DNA from: JAWKMZ01 sp041391965
GTDB taxonomy: Bacteria; Bacteroidota; Bacteroidia; Flavobacteriales; Flavobacteriaceae
DNA length: 64,000 nucleotides
Reading direction: 5' to 3'
Assembly (NCBI GenBank): GCA_041391965.1
Contig: JAWKMZ010000007.1
Location: 32,481-96,480 of the forward strand
Shown: positions 1 through 9,131 of the stretch, in pieces
Numbering within the stretch: position 1 is the first letter of the stretch
Layout of the letters: every line of letters begins with the position of its first letter
The notes under the pieces: model-generated
The model's database searches: none
Told to the model about the DNA's origin: nothing
What the model saw: only the letters and a program-made list of their open reading frames with translations
Program-made: the position numbers and the translations under genes

Positions 1-453
1 ATTATGGGAAAAGCAGGAATTTTAGAAGGAGGAAAAGGAGATATTATGATACCTTCAGCTCATATTTTTGAAGGAACAGCAGATAATTATCCATTAGAAA
101 ATGAACTGTCAAAATCTGATTTCGAAAACCAAGGTATCAATGTTTATGAAGGTTCTATGATTACGGTTTTAGGAACATCACTTCAAAATAAAGAAATTTT
201 AAAATTCTTTTTTAGCTCTACTTGGAACGTGATTGGACTAGAAATGGAAGGCGCACATTACCAAAAAGCAATACAAGCAGCATCAAAAGTAAGAGGCAGT
301 ATCAGAAGCGATGTAAAAGTAAGATATGCCTATTATGCAAGCGATAACCCATTAGAAACAGGAAGCACGTTAGCATCAGGAGGTTTAGGGACTTCGGGTG
401 TAAAACCAACCTATTTAATAACAAGAAAAATTTTACAACAAATATTTAATTAG
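1..453 (+). CDS. C-terminal part of a nucleoside-phosphorylase-like protein (5' end outside window)
   Basis: The reading frame is already open at base 1 and stops at 451-453, so only the last 150 or so residues are visible. The segment GLEMEGAHY resembles the ME-G substrate-binding motif of the purine nucleoside phosphorylase/MTA nucleosidase fold, and a glycine-rich tail follows (ASGGLGTSG). I infer a phosphorylase-superfamily protein, perhaps one of the longer uncharacterised Flavobacteria proteins with this domain. Substrate cannot be told. The next gene starts 4 bp after the stop, so the two are probably co-transcribed. Confidence 0.5.
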   Translation: MMGKAGILEGGKGDIMIPSAHIFEGTADNYPLENELSKSDFENQGINVYEGSMITVLGTSLQNKEILKFFFSSTWNVIGLEMEGAHYQKAIQAASKVRGSIRSDVKVRYAYYASDNPLETGSTLASGGLGTSGVKPTYLITRKILQQIFN

Positions 454-457
454 TGCT

Positions 458-1528
458 ATGAGTAACGATTTACAAAATCAAAATAAAAATAACAATCCCT
501 CGGAAGAGTTGGATTTGGTGATGTTATTTAACTTAATTGGAAAGGCATTTAATAGGTTTTTTAATTTTATTGGCTCTATATTTAAAGCGATTTTTTCTGT
601 ATTTATTTATGCTTTAAAAGCTATTGTAAATAACTTTAAACTTATTGGCATATCAATGTTTGTTGCTGTAATAATTGGCTTTGGTTTAGAGCATTTACAG
701 CCAGATGTTTATAGTTCTCAAATGGTAGTAAAACCCTATTTTGATTCAAAGTACCAATTAGTTACCAATATTAATTATTATAATGCTCTAATTAGAGAAC
801 GAGACTTTAATCAACTTAAAGAGTTGTTTGAAATTAGTAAAGATGATGCAGAACAAATTTTAAATTTTGAGATTAACTCTGGTCCTGAAACAGAAAATGA
901 TAGAATTGTGCAGTATGATGAATTTATTAAATCAATTGATAGTATTAGAGCACAAAATATAAGTTTTGATGATTTTGTTGAAAACAGAAGTATTTATACA
1001 GGCGATATTTTTGAAATTAATGTCATGTCTACTAAAAAAGATATTTTTAGATCGTTAGAAAAAGGATTAAATACCACGTTTACGAATACCTACTCTAGGA
1101 AAAAAATGTTAAAAAGAGATTCTTTGATATCAATTGACAAAGCAAGAATAAATAACTCTTTAAAAGAAGTTGATTCTTTAAAAAAAGTCTATATAGCAGT
1201 TATGGAACAGGAGTCTAAATCAGACAAAGGCACAACCATAGCTACAAAAGACGGTGTGTCTTTAATAAAAGAACGCACCAATACTCGAGAGTTTGATTTG
1301 TTGGAAAAGCAAATTAAATTAAGACAAGATTTAAGTGCATTAGAATCACAAAAAGTAGAAGAGGATGTGTTTTTTGATACAATTTCAGGATTTCAAGATG
1401 TAGGTGCTAAGTATGTAAGTTTTTGGAAACGCTATTCTATTATTTTTCCAATCTTAACCTTTTTATTATTGGCATTAGGATACTCAACAAAAAGAGTCAT
1501 AAAATATGTTAAAAACTATGAAGCCTAA
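458..1528 (+). CDS. Wzz-like polysaccharide chain-length determinant
   Basis: The 356-residue protein has a cytoplasmic N-terminus with an amphipathic stretch, one membrane segment at about residues 60-78, a long polar, partly coiled-coil periplasmic region, and a second membrane segment at about 327-345 followed by a short basic tail. This two-helix layout is that of Wzz/PCP proteins, which set the length of O-antigen or capsule chains together with the Wzy polymerase. There is no C-terminal tyrosine-kinase domain, so it is a PCP-1-like form rather than a Wzc. The stop overlaps the start region of rfbB by about 11 bp, which places it at the head of the sugar operon. Sequence similarity to classical Wzz is low, so the call rests on topology and position. 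Confidence 0.65.
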   Translation: MSNDLQNQNKNNNPSEELDLVMLFNLIGKAFNRFFNFIGSIFKAIFSVFIYALKAIVNNFKLIGISMFVAVIIGFGLEHLQPDVYSSQMVVKPYFDSKYQLVTNINYYNALIRERDFNQLKELFEISKDDAEQILNFEINSGPETENDRIVQYDEFIKSIDSIRAQNISFDDFVENRSIYTGDIFEINVMSTKKDIFRSLEKGLNTTFTNTYSRKKMLKRDSLISIDKARINNSLKEVDSLKKVYIAVMEQESKSDKGTTIATKDGVSLIKERTNTREFDLLEKQIKLRQDLSALESQKVEEDVFFDTISGFQDVGAKYVSFWKRYSIIFPILTFLLLALGYSTKRVIKYVKNYEA

Positions 1529-2534
1529 AACCTTTTTAATCACTGGAGGCGCTGGCTTTATTGGCTCTAATTTTATTCCATATTTTTTAGAGCAATATCC
1601 TAACAACAACATCATAAACATAGACAAGCTCACTTATGCAGGTGAGCTTTCTAATTTATCAGACGTTTATAATAATAAAAGATACACCTTTGTTAAAGGT
1701 GATATTTGTGATAGAGCTTTAGTTGAAAAACTATTTAAAGAACATCAGTTTGATGGCATTATTCATTTTGCGGCAGAATCTCACGTCGATAATTCTATAA
1801 AAAATCCAGATGCGTTTATTAAAACCAATATTTTTGGAACCTTTAATGTACTTGACGTCGCAAAAAATTACTGGATGGACGCGCCACATCAAATAAAACA
1901 AGGTTGTGAACACCATCGATTTCATCATATTTCTACTGATGAGGTGTATGGAACATTAGGAGAATCAGGACTTTTTACTGAGCAAACACCATACGCTCCC
2001 AATAGTCCATACAGCGCTTCAAAAGCATCCTCAGATTTTGTGGTAAGAAGCTATTTTCACACATACGGAATGAATGTTGTAACCACCAATTGCTCTAACA
2101 ATTATGGGCCAAAACAACACGATGAGAAACTCATTCCAACCATCATTAGAAACGCCATTCAAGGTAAAAACATTCCTATTTATGGTACTGGCAAAAATGT
2201 TAGAGATTGGCTTTATGTATATGACCATTGTAAAGGGATTGATTTAGTATTTCAAAATGGAAAAGCAGGAGAAACCTACAATATTGGAGGAAAAAACGAA
2301 CGAACTAATTTATACATAGCACAAACAATTTGTAATATTTTAGACGAATTAAAACCAAAATCAACGTCCTATAAAAATCAAATTACTTTTGTAAATGACA
2401 GACCAGGTCACGACTTGCGTTATGCTATAGATGCCACAAAAATTGAAAGTGAATTAGGATGGAAAGCTACCGAAAATTTTGAATCAGGAATTAAAAAAAC
2501 CGTAAATTGGTATCTTAATAAATACAGTTTATAA
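1518..2534 (+). CDS. rfbB: dTDP-glucose 4,6-dehydratase
   Basis: This is the second step of dTDP-L-rhamnose synthesis: NAD-dependent conversion of dTDP-glucose to dTDP-4-keto-6-deoxyglucose. The sequence shows the Rossmann glycine motif TGGAGFIGSN at the N-terminus, HFAAESHVD, STDEVYG with the active-site Thr-Asp-Glu, and the catalytic YSASK. Length is about 338 residues, normal for RmlB. I chose the ATG at 1518 because the family begins a few residues before the glycine motif; an ATG at 1506 would add four residues. The gene overlaps the Wzz-like stop and rfbA begins 2 bp downstream. Confidence 0.95.
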   Translation: MKPKTFLITGGAGFIGSNFIPYFLEQYPNNNIINIDKLTYAGELSNLSDVYNNKRYTFVKGDICDRALVEKLFKEHQFDGIIHFAAESHVDNSIKNPDAFIKTNIFGTFNVLDVAKNYWMDAPHQIKQGCEHHRFHHISTDEVYGTLGESGLFTEQTPYAPNSPYSASKASSDFVVRSYFHTYGMNVVTTNCSNNYGPKQHDEKLIPTIIRNAIQGKNIPIYGTGKNVRDWLYVYDHCKGIDLVFQNGKAGETYNIGGKNERTNLYIAQTICNILDELKPKSTSYKNQITFVNDRPGHDLRYAIDATKIESELGWKATENFESGIKKTVNWYLNKYSL

Positions 2535-2536
2535 AA

Positions 2537-3394
2537 ATGAAAGGTATCGTTTTAGCAGGAGGTTCAGGCACACGATTGCATCCACTTACATTAGCTATAA
2601 GTAAGCAATTAATGCCTGTTTATGATAAGCCAATGATATACTATCCTATTACCACACTAATAACCGCAGGTATTCGGGAGATTTTAATAATTTCGACACC
2701 ACAAGATTTACCACTTTTTAAGTTATTATTAGGTGATGGTAAACAATTTGGTTGTGAGTTTTACTATGAAGTTCAAGAAGAACCAAAAGGCTTAGCACAA
2801 GCATTTTTAATTGGCGAAACATTTATAGGCAAAGACAAAGTAGCTTTAATATTGGGCGATAATATTTTTTATGGTTCAGGATTATCGGAGTTGTTACAAG
2901 CTAATAATAATCCAGAAGGCGGTGTTATTTACGCATATCATGTTCATGATCCAGAGCGTTATGGTGTCGTTGAGTTTGATGAAAATGGGCATGCTATTTC
3001 TATTGAAGAAAAGCCTAAAATACCAAAATCAAATTTTGCCGTTCCAGGGATTTATTTTTATGATAATAGTGTGATTGATATAGCTAAAAGCATACAGCCA
3101 AGCCATAGAGGCGAGTTGGAAATTACAGATATTAATAAAGCCTATTTAAAGCAAGGAAAACTTAGTGTCAGTATATTAGACAGAGGTACCGCTTGGTTAG
3201 ATACAGGCACTTTTAATTCGTTAATGCAAGCGTCACAATTTGTACAAGTTATTGAAGAACGTCAAGGATTAAAAGTTGGCTCTATTGAAGAAGCGGCTTA
3301 TAAAATGAAGTTTATTACAAAAGCGCAGCTTCATAAATTAGCACAACCGCTTTTAAAAAGTGGTTATGGACATCATTTATTAGATCTAAAATAA
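2537..3394 (+). CDS. rfbA: Glucose-1-phosphate thymidylyltransferase
   Basis: It joins dTTP and glucose-1-phosphate to give dTDP-glucose, the first step of the rhamnose pathway. The N-terminal signature GGSGTRLHPLT, the KQLMPVYDKPMIYYP segment, ILGDN, EEKP and WLDTGT are all present, in the order and spacing of RmlA. Length 285 residues is typical. It sits 2 bp after rfbB and 6 bp before rfbC, so translation is likely coupled. No unusual features were seen. Confidence 0.96.
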   Translation: MKGIVLAGGSGTRLHPLTLAISKQLMPVYDKPMIYYPITTLITAGIREILIISTPQDLPLFKLLLGDGKQFGCEFYYEVQEEPKGLAQAFLIGETFIGKDKVALILGDNIFYGSGLSELLQANNNPEGGVIYAYHVHDPERYGVVEFDENGHAISIEEKPKIPKSNFAVPGIYFYDNSVIDIAKSIQPSHRGELEITDINKAYLKQGKLSVSILDRGTAWLDTGTFNSLMQASQFVQVIEERQGLKVGSIEEAAYKMKFITKAQLHKLAQPLLKSGYGHHLLDLK

Positions 3395-3400
3395 ACGGTT

Positions 3401-3946
3401 TTGAATATTGAACAAACATATTTAAATGATTGTTTTATCATTACACCAAACGTGTTTTATGATGAGCGTGGTGTATTTTTTGAAAGTTTTAATAAGAAAC
3501 AATTTCAAGCAATATCAGGTCATTCGGTCAATTTTGTTCAAGATAATCAATCCACATCAAAAAAAGGCGTGCTTAGAGGTTTGCATTTTCAAACAGGTCT
3601 ATTTAAACAAGCTAAATTAGTGCGTGTTATAAAAGGAAGCGTGTTAGACGTTGCTGTAGATATACGACCAAAGTCGAGTACATTTGGACACCATTTTTCA
3701 ATGGTTTTGAGCGAAACAAATCATAAACAATTGTTTATACCAAAAGGGTTTGCACATGGGTTTTTAGTTTTGGAAGACGATACGATTTTTGCTTATAAAT
3801 GTGATAATTACTACAATAAGTCATCAGAAAGCGGTATTATTTACAATGATGCTACTTTAAATATTGATTGGCAATTTCCTGTTGATGATTTAATCATTTC
3901 AGAAAAAGATAAAAGCCTTCCAACATTTGACACACATTTCAAATGA
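3401..3946 (+). CDS. rfbC: dTDP-4-dehydrorhamnose 3,5-epimerase
   Basis: It epimerises C3 and C5 of dTDP-4-keto-6-deoxyglucose. Family landmarks are DERGVFFESF near residue 25, QDNQS, LRGLHFQ with the catalytic His, the DVAVDIR segment with the catalytic Asp region, and PKGFAHGFLVL. At 181 residues it has the usual cupin size. The start is a TTG at 3401: the family's N-terminal strand begins there and no ATG is available before the conserved DERG region. Its stop overlaps the rfbD ATG (ATGA at 3943-3946). Confidence 0.93.
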   Translation: MNIEQTYLNDCFIITPNVFYDERGVFFESFNKKQFQAISGHSVNFVQDNQSTSKKGVLRGLHFQTGLFKQAKLVRVIKGSVLDVAVDIRPKSSTFGHHFSMVLSETNHKQLFIPKGFAHGFLVLEDDTIFAYKCDNYYNKSSESGIIYNDATLNIDWQFPVDDLIISEKDKSLPTFDTHFK

Positions 3947-4791
3947 AAACAAATATTTTAGTTACAGGTGCCAATGGGCAATTAGGACAAACTATTAAAG
4001 AGTTGTTTTATAAAAAGGATGACAATCTTAATTTTACCTTCGTTTCAAAATCAGAATTAGATATAACAGAAACAGAAAAGCTAAATATTTTTTTTGAAAC
4101 TCATCGTTTTGACTATTGTATTAATTGTGCAGCCTTTACAAATGTGGAGCTTGCAGAAGATAAACCTGACATAGCGTTCAAAATTAATGCTCAAGCGGTT
4201 AAAAATTTAGCACATCAATGCAATTTGAGACATGTTGTTTTAATCCACATCTCTACAGATTATGTGTTTGATGGCAAAAAACAAGAACCTTATAATGAAG
4301 AAGATAAAACTAACCCAATCAATGTTTATGGCGCTTCAAAACTTCAGGGCGAAAGGTATATTAAAGAGATTTTATCTGAATATTTTATAATAAGAACCTC
4401 ATGGTTGTATTCTAAATATGGGCATAATTTTGTTACAACCATTATCAATAAACTCCAGGATAATAAACCGTTGCAAATTACGACATCTCAAACAGGAACA
4501 CCGACAAGTTGTGTTGATTTGTCAAAATTTATAATCCATTTAATAGAAAGAAAAAATAAAAACTTTGGGCTTTATCATTTTAGTGCTGTTGGAGAAACAA
4601 CTTGGTATGATTTTGCCATTCAAATAGCTTCGCATTTTAATCATTTTGATTCCAATTTATTATTACCAATAAAAACATTTCAATCAAAAGCTAAAAGACC
4701 AAAATACAGTGTTTTAAACAATAACAAAGCAAAACAATATGCTATAATACAAGAATGGAAAATCAGCTTAAATACTGTCTTACCATATTAG
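3943..4791 (+). CDS. rfbD: dTDP-4-dehydrorhamnose reductase
   Basis: This is the last step of dTDP-L-rhamnose synthesis, an NAD(P)H-dependent reduction. The short-chain dehydrogenase fold is shown by TGANGQLG at the N-terminus, the INCAAFTNVE-LAE motif, ISTDYVFDG, and the catalytic YGASKLQGE. Length is 282 residues, normal for RmlD. It overlaps rfbC by 4 bp, completing an rfbBACD block. About 107 bp separate it from gmd, and that gap contains a promoter, so the rhamnose and fucose genes may be in different transcription units. Confidence 0.94.
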   Translation: MKTNILVTGANGQLGQTIKELFYKKDDNLNFTFVSKSELDITETEKLNIFFETHRFDYCINCAAFTNVELAEDKPDIAFKINAQAVKNLAHQCNLRHVVLIHISTDYVFDGKKQEPYNEEDKTNPINVYGASKLQGERYIKEILSEYFIIRTSWLYSKYGHNFVTTIINKLQDNKPLQITTSQTGTPTSCVDLSKFIIHLIERKNKNFGLYHFSAVGETTWYDFAIQIASHFNHFDSNLLLPIKTFQSKAKRPKYSVLNNNKAKQYAIIQEWKISLNTVLPY

Positions 4792-4803
4792 GCACATATT
4801 CCA

Positions 4804-4833
4804 TTGAAATAAAACACAAAACCCTTACCTTTG
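4804..4833 (+). promoter_or_regulatory. Predicted Bacteroidota housekeeping promoter for gmd
   Basis: TTG at 4804-4806, then 19 nt, then TACCTTTG at 4826-4833. This is an exact match to the Bacteroidota sigma-factor consensus (TTG around -33, TAnnTTTG around -7). It lies 64 bp upstream of the gmd ATG, in the only sizeable gap in the sugar-nucleotide part of the cluster. Confidence 0.75.
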
Positions 4834-4897
4834 CAGATTATAATAAAGAGAGAACTTTATAAATAAGGTCAAATAATAGGTTATTTAAATTAAAAAA

Positions 4898-6016
4898 ATG
4901 CAAAAAAAAGTAGCATTAATTACAGGCGTTACAGGTCAAGATGGCGCTTATTTAAGTGAATTTCTTTTAAAAAAGAATTATGAAGTTCACGGTGTAAAAA
5001 GAAGGTCATCATTATTTAATACAGATAGAATTGATCACTTGTATCAAGATCCTCATATAGAAAACCGCAATTTTTTTCTTCACTATGGCGATTTGACAGA
5101 CAGTACAAATCTGATAAGACTTATACAAGAAGTACAACCAGATGAAATTTACAATTTGGCAGCCATGAGCCACGTACATGTTTCTTTCGAAATGCCCGAA
5201 TATACTGCAAATGCAGACGGGATAGGAACGTTAAGAATTCTTGAAGCGGTAAAAATTTTGGGTTTAGAGAAGAAAACAAGAATTTACCAAGCCTCAACCT
5301 CAGAACTTTACGGTAAAGTGCAAGAAGTACCTCAAACAGAAACCACACCATTTTATCCAAGAAGCCCTTATGCGGTTGCAAAAATGTATGCTTATTGGAT
5401 AACAGTCAATTATCGAGAAGCTTATGGGTTATATGCTTGCAATGGTATTTTATTTAACCATGAATCACCAATAAGAGGAGAAACTTTTGTGACTCGAAAA
5501 ATAACCAGAGCAACATCCAAAATTGCTTTAGGCCTACAAGATAAAGTTTATTTAGGCAACCTTGATGCACAAAGAGATTGGGGACACGCAAAAGATTACA
5601 TTCGGATGATGTGGATGATTCTTCAAGCAGATGAACCAGAAGACTGGGTAATTGCAACAGGCAAGACCACAACCGTACGCGATTTTATCAAAATGTGTTT
5701 TGCGTATGTTGGAATAGAGTTAGAGTTTAAAGGGAAAGGATCCAACGAAAAAGGCTATATAAAAACTTGCAGCAATAAAGAATTTCAAGTTGAAATTGGA
5801 AAAGAAGTAATAGCAGTTGATGAAAAATATTATAGACCTACAGAAGTTGACTTATTAATTGGCGATGCTACAAAAGCCAAGGAAAAATTAGGTTGGATTC
5901 CAAAGTATGACCTTGCGGCCTTAGTTGAAGACATGATGAAAAGCGATGTTGCTTTAATGAAAAAGCAACAATACCTCCAAGAGGGTGGCTATAGAATCAA
6001 AAATTATTTTGAATAA
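4898..6016 (+). CDS. gmd: GDP-mannose 4,6-dehydratase
   Basis: It converts GDP-D-mannose to GDP-4-keto-6-deoxymannose, the entry point to GDP-L-fucose and related sugars. Diagnostic sequence: TGVTGQDGAYLSEFLL with the nucleotide-binding glycines, RRSSLFNTDRIDHLY, LHYGDLTDSTNL, AAMSHVHVSFE, QASTSELYGKV, the catalytic YAVAK and FNHESPIRGETFVTRKI. All are hallmark Gmd motifs. Length 372 residues is normal. A strong promoter lies just upstream, and fcl follows 7 bp after the stop (ATG at 6024). Confidence 0.97.
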   Translation: MQKKVALITGVTGQDGAYLSEFLLKKNYEVHGVKRRSSLFNTDRIDHLYQDPHIENRNFFLHYGDLTDSTNLIRLIQEVQPDEIYNLAAMSHVHVSFEMPEYTANADGIGTLRILEAVKILGLEKKTRIYQASTSELYGKVQEVPQTETTPFYPRSPYAVAKMYAYWITVNYREAYGLYACNGILFNHESPIRGETFVTRKITRATSKIALGLQDKVYLGNLDAQRDWGHAKDYIRMMWMILQADEPEDWVIATGKTTTVRDFIKMCFAYVGIELEFKGKGSNEKGYIKTCSNKEFQVEIGKEVIAVDEKYYRPTEVDLLIGDATKAKEKLGWIPKYDLAALVEDMMKSDVALMKKQQYLQEGGYRIKNYFE

Positions 6017-6023
6017 TAGCCAT

Positions 6024-7079
6024 ATGAACAAGGATTCTAAAATATATGTTGCAGGACACAGAGGTCTTGTTGGTAGCGCTATATTAGAAAACCTCCAATC
6101 AAAAGGATACACTAATATTATTACTCGAACGCATTCAAATTTAGATTTAACTAATCAAGTACAAGTAGCCGATTTTTTTTCTAAAGAGCAACCAGAATAT
6201 GTGTTTTTGGCGGCAGCAAAAGTTGGAGGGATTGTGGCTAATAACGTTTATAGAGCCGACTTTATTTATCATAATATGATGATTCAAAACAATGTGCTTC
6301 ATCAAAGTTATCTTCATAAAGTTAAAAAATTACTCTTTTTAGGAAGCACGTGCATTTATCCAAAAAATGCACCTCAGCCCATGAAAGAGGAGTATTTACT
6401 AACAGACACTTTAGAATATACTAATGAACCCTATGCCATTGCAAAAATTGCAGGGATAAAAATGTGCGAAAGTTATAATTTGCAATATGGTACTAATTTT
6501 ATTAGTGTTATGCCAACTAATTTATATGGTCCAAACGATAATTTTGATTTAGAAAAATCACATGTGCTTCCTGCGCTTATCAGAAAAATACACTTAGCAA
6601 AATTACTTCATGAAGGTTGTTTTGAAGCCGTTTTAAAAGACACAAAATGTGGCACAATTGACGAGGCTAAAGCGTATTTGTCATCTTTTGGAGTATCAGA
6701 AAACAGTGTAGAAATTTGGGGAACAGGCACACCAAAACGTGAATTTTTATGGTCTAAAGATATGGCTGATGCTTGTGTTTTTATAATGGAAAATCGCGAT
6801 TTTAATGATACATTTTTATCAACTGAGAAAGAGATTAGGAATACACATATAAATATTGGAACAGGAAAAGAAGTTTCTATCAAAGAATTAGCAGAATATA
6901 TTAAAAAAGTTGTTGGTTTTGAAGGTTTATTAATATTTAATACTAATAAACCAGATGGCACTATGAGAAAATTAACCAATGTATCAAAATTAAATGGGTT
7001 AGGCTGGAAACATAAAGTTGAGTTAGAAGATGGTATTAAAAGAATTTATGATTGGTATATTAATAAACAAAGAGATTAG
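6024..7079 (+). CDS. fcl: GDP-L-fucose synthase
   Basis: This bifunctional epimerase/reductase makes GDP-L-fucose from the Gmd product. Motifs: VAGHRGLVGSA at the N-terminus, AAAKVGGI, LFLGSTCIYP and the catalytic YAIAK; a conserved NLYGPNDNFD follows. The ATG at 6024 is chosen because the family starts with a short basic segment before the glycine motif; an upstream in-frame start would overlap gmd. At 351 residues it is longer than enterobacterial Fcl because of an insertion around residues 195-240, a form I associate with Bacteroidota. About 136 bp without a gene follow. Confidence 0.95.
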   Translation: MNKDSKIYVAGHRGLVGSAILENLQSKGYTNIITRTHSNLDLTNQVQVADFFSKEQPEYVFLAAAKVGGIVANNVYRADFIYHNMMIQNNVLHQSYLHKVKKLLFLGSTCIYPKNAPQPMKEEYLLTDTLEYTNEPYAIAKIAGIKMCESYNLQYGTNFISVMPTNLYGPNDNFDLEKSHVLPALIRKIHLAKLLHEGCFEAVLKDTKCGTIDEAKAYLSSFGVSENSVEIWGTGTPKREFLWSKDMADACVFIMENRDFNDTFLSTEKEIRNTHINIGTGKEVSIKELAEYIKKVVGFEGLLIFNTNKPDGTMRKLTNVSKLNGLGWKHKVELEDGIKRIYDWYINKQRD

Positions 7080-7215
7080 ATATTGGACATAAAGTATTAT
7101 CTTTTCAATGTTTTTATATCAACAATAAAGTAAATGAGTCTTAATTTCACTTTAATTAGTAAAGAAATTTTAAATGTTTTGTAAATCTTTCTGAAGATGA
7201 CTTATAATAAATTAT

Positions 7216-8475
7216 ATGTTTAAAAAAAGAGATGGATTTTTAAAAATATCTGAAGATAAAAAAAGACTTGTATCAAATTTTTTTTCTTTATCTGCTTTAC
7301 AAGGGATTAATTTAGTATTACCACTTATAACCCTTCAGTATTTGGTTAGAGTTTTAGGCGTTGAAAATTATGGACTAATAAATTTTGTGGTTTCAATAAT
7401 CATGTATTTTAATATTCTTATTAGTTTTGGGTTTGAATTGTCTGCAACTAGGGAGATATCAATACATAGGGAAGATAACAAAAAGATTTCAGAAATATTT
7501 TCAGCAGTGATGATAATTAAAACTATTATGTTATTATTCTCCTTAGTTACATTATCTATGTTAGTTTTATTTATAGATTCGTTTAAAGCACACGCATTAT
7601 TATATTATGCAACTTTTGGAATAGTAATAGGAGATTCGATTTTTCCTTCATGGTTTTTTCAAGGAATGGAAAGAATGAAGTACATAACTTATATTAATGT
7701 ATTTTCGAAGTCTCTTTTTGCAGTTTTAATTTTTGTTTTTATTAAAGAAAAAACAGACTATATATATGTTCCCCTATTGAACTCTGCAGGCTCGATAATT
7801 GGAGGGGTTTATGCGTTATGGTTGGTTTTTAAATTATTTCCTATACAATTTGTCATACCAAGCAAAGAAATAATATACACTCAACTTAAGGATAGTTTTC
7901 GTTTCTTTTTATCAAGGATTGCAAACAATGGCAGTAGATATTTCGCAACTACAATTATTGGATTGTATTTTGGAAATTTATTAGTAGGATACTATTCCAT
8001 GGTAGAAAAATTATTTTACGCGTTCATGAGTATAGGAAGTATAATATCGCAAACCATTTACCCTTATATGAGTAGAACTAGAAATATACAATTTTTTAAA
8101 AAAATTTTTATATTCATAGTAGGGCTTTCTATTTTATTACTGCTCCCAATTATTTGCTTTAATGAAGAAATATTATTTCTTGTATTTGGGGTTCGAGATG
8201 CAATATTATCTAAAATTTTTATAATAGTTTTTAGTGCAGCTATTTTCTCAATTGCAAGCGCCTTATTAGGATATCCATTATTAGCAGCACTAGGGCACAT
8301 TAAATACGCTAATAATAGCCTTATTTACGCATCCTTTATTTATGTTGGATACACATCACTTGTTGTTATTTTTACTCAAAACATTTACTTAGTATCCTCA
8401 GCAATATCTATATATATGGCTTTAGGGTTTCTATTTCGTGTTTACTATGTAAGGAAAACCAAAATATTATTTTAA
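7216..8475 (+). CDS. Wzx-like oligosaccharide flippase
   Basis: The 419-residue protein is almost entirely hydrophobic and shows about 12 predicted membrane segments, with the N-terminal sequence FFSLSALQGINLVLPLIT and the VLGVENYGLINF segment that are typical of the polysaccharide biosynthesis/MOP flippase family. It would move undecaprenyl-linked repeat units across the inner membrane. It sits between the GDP-fucose genes and the transferase block, where Wzx is expected, and a Wzy-like polymerase is encoded further down. It and the following genes look more AT-rich than the flanking sugar-nucleotide genes. Confidence 0.88.
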   Translation: MFKKRDGFLKISEDKKRLVSNFFSLSALQGINLVLPLITLQYLVRVLGVENYGLINFVVSIIMYFNILISFGFELSATREISIHREDNKKISEIFSAVMIIKTIMLLFSLVTLSMLVLFIDSFKAHALLYYATFGIVIGDSIFPSWFFQGMERMKYITYINVFSKSLFAVLIFVFIKEKTDYIYVPLLNSAGSIIGGVYALWLVFKLFPIQFVIPSKEIIYTQLKDSFRFFLSRIANNGSRYFATTIIGLYFGNLLVGYYSMVEKLFYAFMSIGSIISQTIYPYMSRTRNIQFFKKIFIFIVGLSILLLLPIICFNEEILFLVFGVRDAILSKIFIIVFSAAIFSIASALLGYPLLAALGHIKYANNSLIYASFIYVGYTSLVVIFTQNIYLVSSAISIYMALGFLFRVYYVRKTKILF

Positions 8476-8486
8476 GATAGCATATA

Positions 8487-9128
8487 ATGAAACAAATAAA
8501 TACAAAAAATGGTATTATTACCTATAAGGAAAAAGTGTTTACAGTAAATAATAAGCAATTAAATATAAAAACAGCAAAAAAAAATTTACTTGATGTTAAA
8601 AAAATTATTGATTCTCATCAAATTAAGTTTGGGTTGATATATGGAACATTGCTAGGGGCAATTAGAGAGAATAATTTTATTGAACATGATGAAGACATTG
8701 ATTTATTTGTACTTGAAGAAGATAAAGAAGACCTACTTTCTATACTTAAAGAAATTATAGACTTAGGGTTTGAAGTTGTTCGATATGATGGAAAATTATT
8801 AAGTATAATTAGGCATGATGAGTATATTGATTTCTATTTTTTTAGAAAAACCAACTTTTTTTACAGAAAATGTGAAGTTGGACTAGTAGCAAAGGCAAAG
8901 TACTTAGAAAAAACAAAAGACTATTTATTTTTAGGAGAGCTTTTTCAAGTGCCAATAGAGACAGAAAAATTCTTAATTGATTTATATGGTAAAAATTGGC
9001 GAATTCCAATAAAAAATGATCCTTCAATGAATCATAATCGATACATTATTATTAGAGAAAGGATAAAGAAGCACGCTCCCTTTTTATTTAAAATTATCAG
9101 TAAAACAAAAAAGCTTTTAAATAATTAA
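8487..9128 (+). CDS. LicD-family phosphotransferase
   Basis: The 213-residue protein carries the LicD/fukutin nucleotidyltransferase-fold signature: YGTLLGAIRENNFIEHDED followed by IDLFV (about residues 50-76), with the acidic residues that bind metal. LicD proteins transfer phosphocholine or related phospho-alcohols from a CDP-activated donor to a sugar. The protein is near the short end of the family. A cytidylyltransferase is encoded two genes downstream and could make the CDP donor. The nature of the group transferred is not visible in the sequence. Confidence 0.8.
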   Translation: MKQINTKNGIITYKEKVFTVNNKQLNIKTAKKNLLDVKKIIDSHQIKFGLIYGTLLGAIRENNFIEHDEDIDLFVLEEDKEDLLSILKEIIDLGFEVVRYDGKLLSIIRHDEYIDFYFFRKTNFFYRKCEVGLVAKAKYLEKTKDYLFLGELFQVPIETEKFLIDLYGKNWRIPIKNDPSMNHNRYIIIRERIKKHAPFLFKIISKTKKLLNN

Positions 9129-9131
9129 ATT

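Noticed and set aside
5121..5381. Minus-strand frame in gmd
   Set aside because: It is antisense to the conserved Gmd catalytic region.
6608..6979. Minus-strand 123-codon frame inside fcl
   Set aside because: It is wholly antisense to the well-conserved fcl coding sequence and shows no recognisable motif or start signal.
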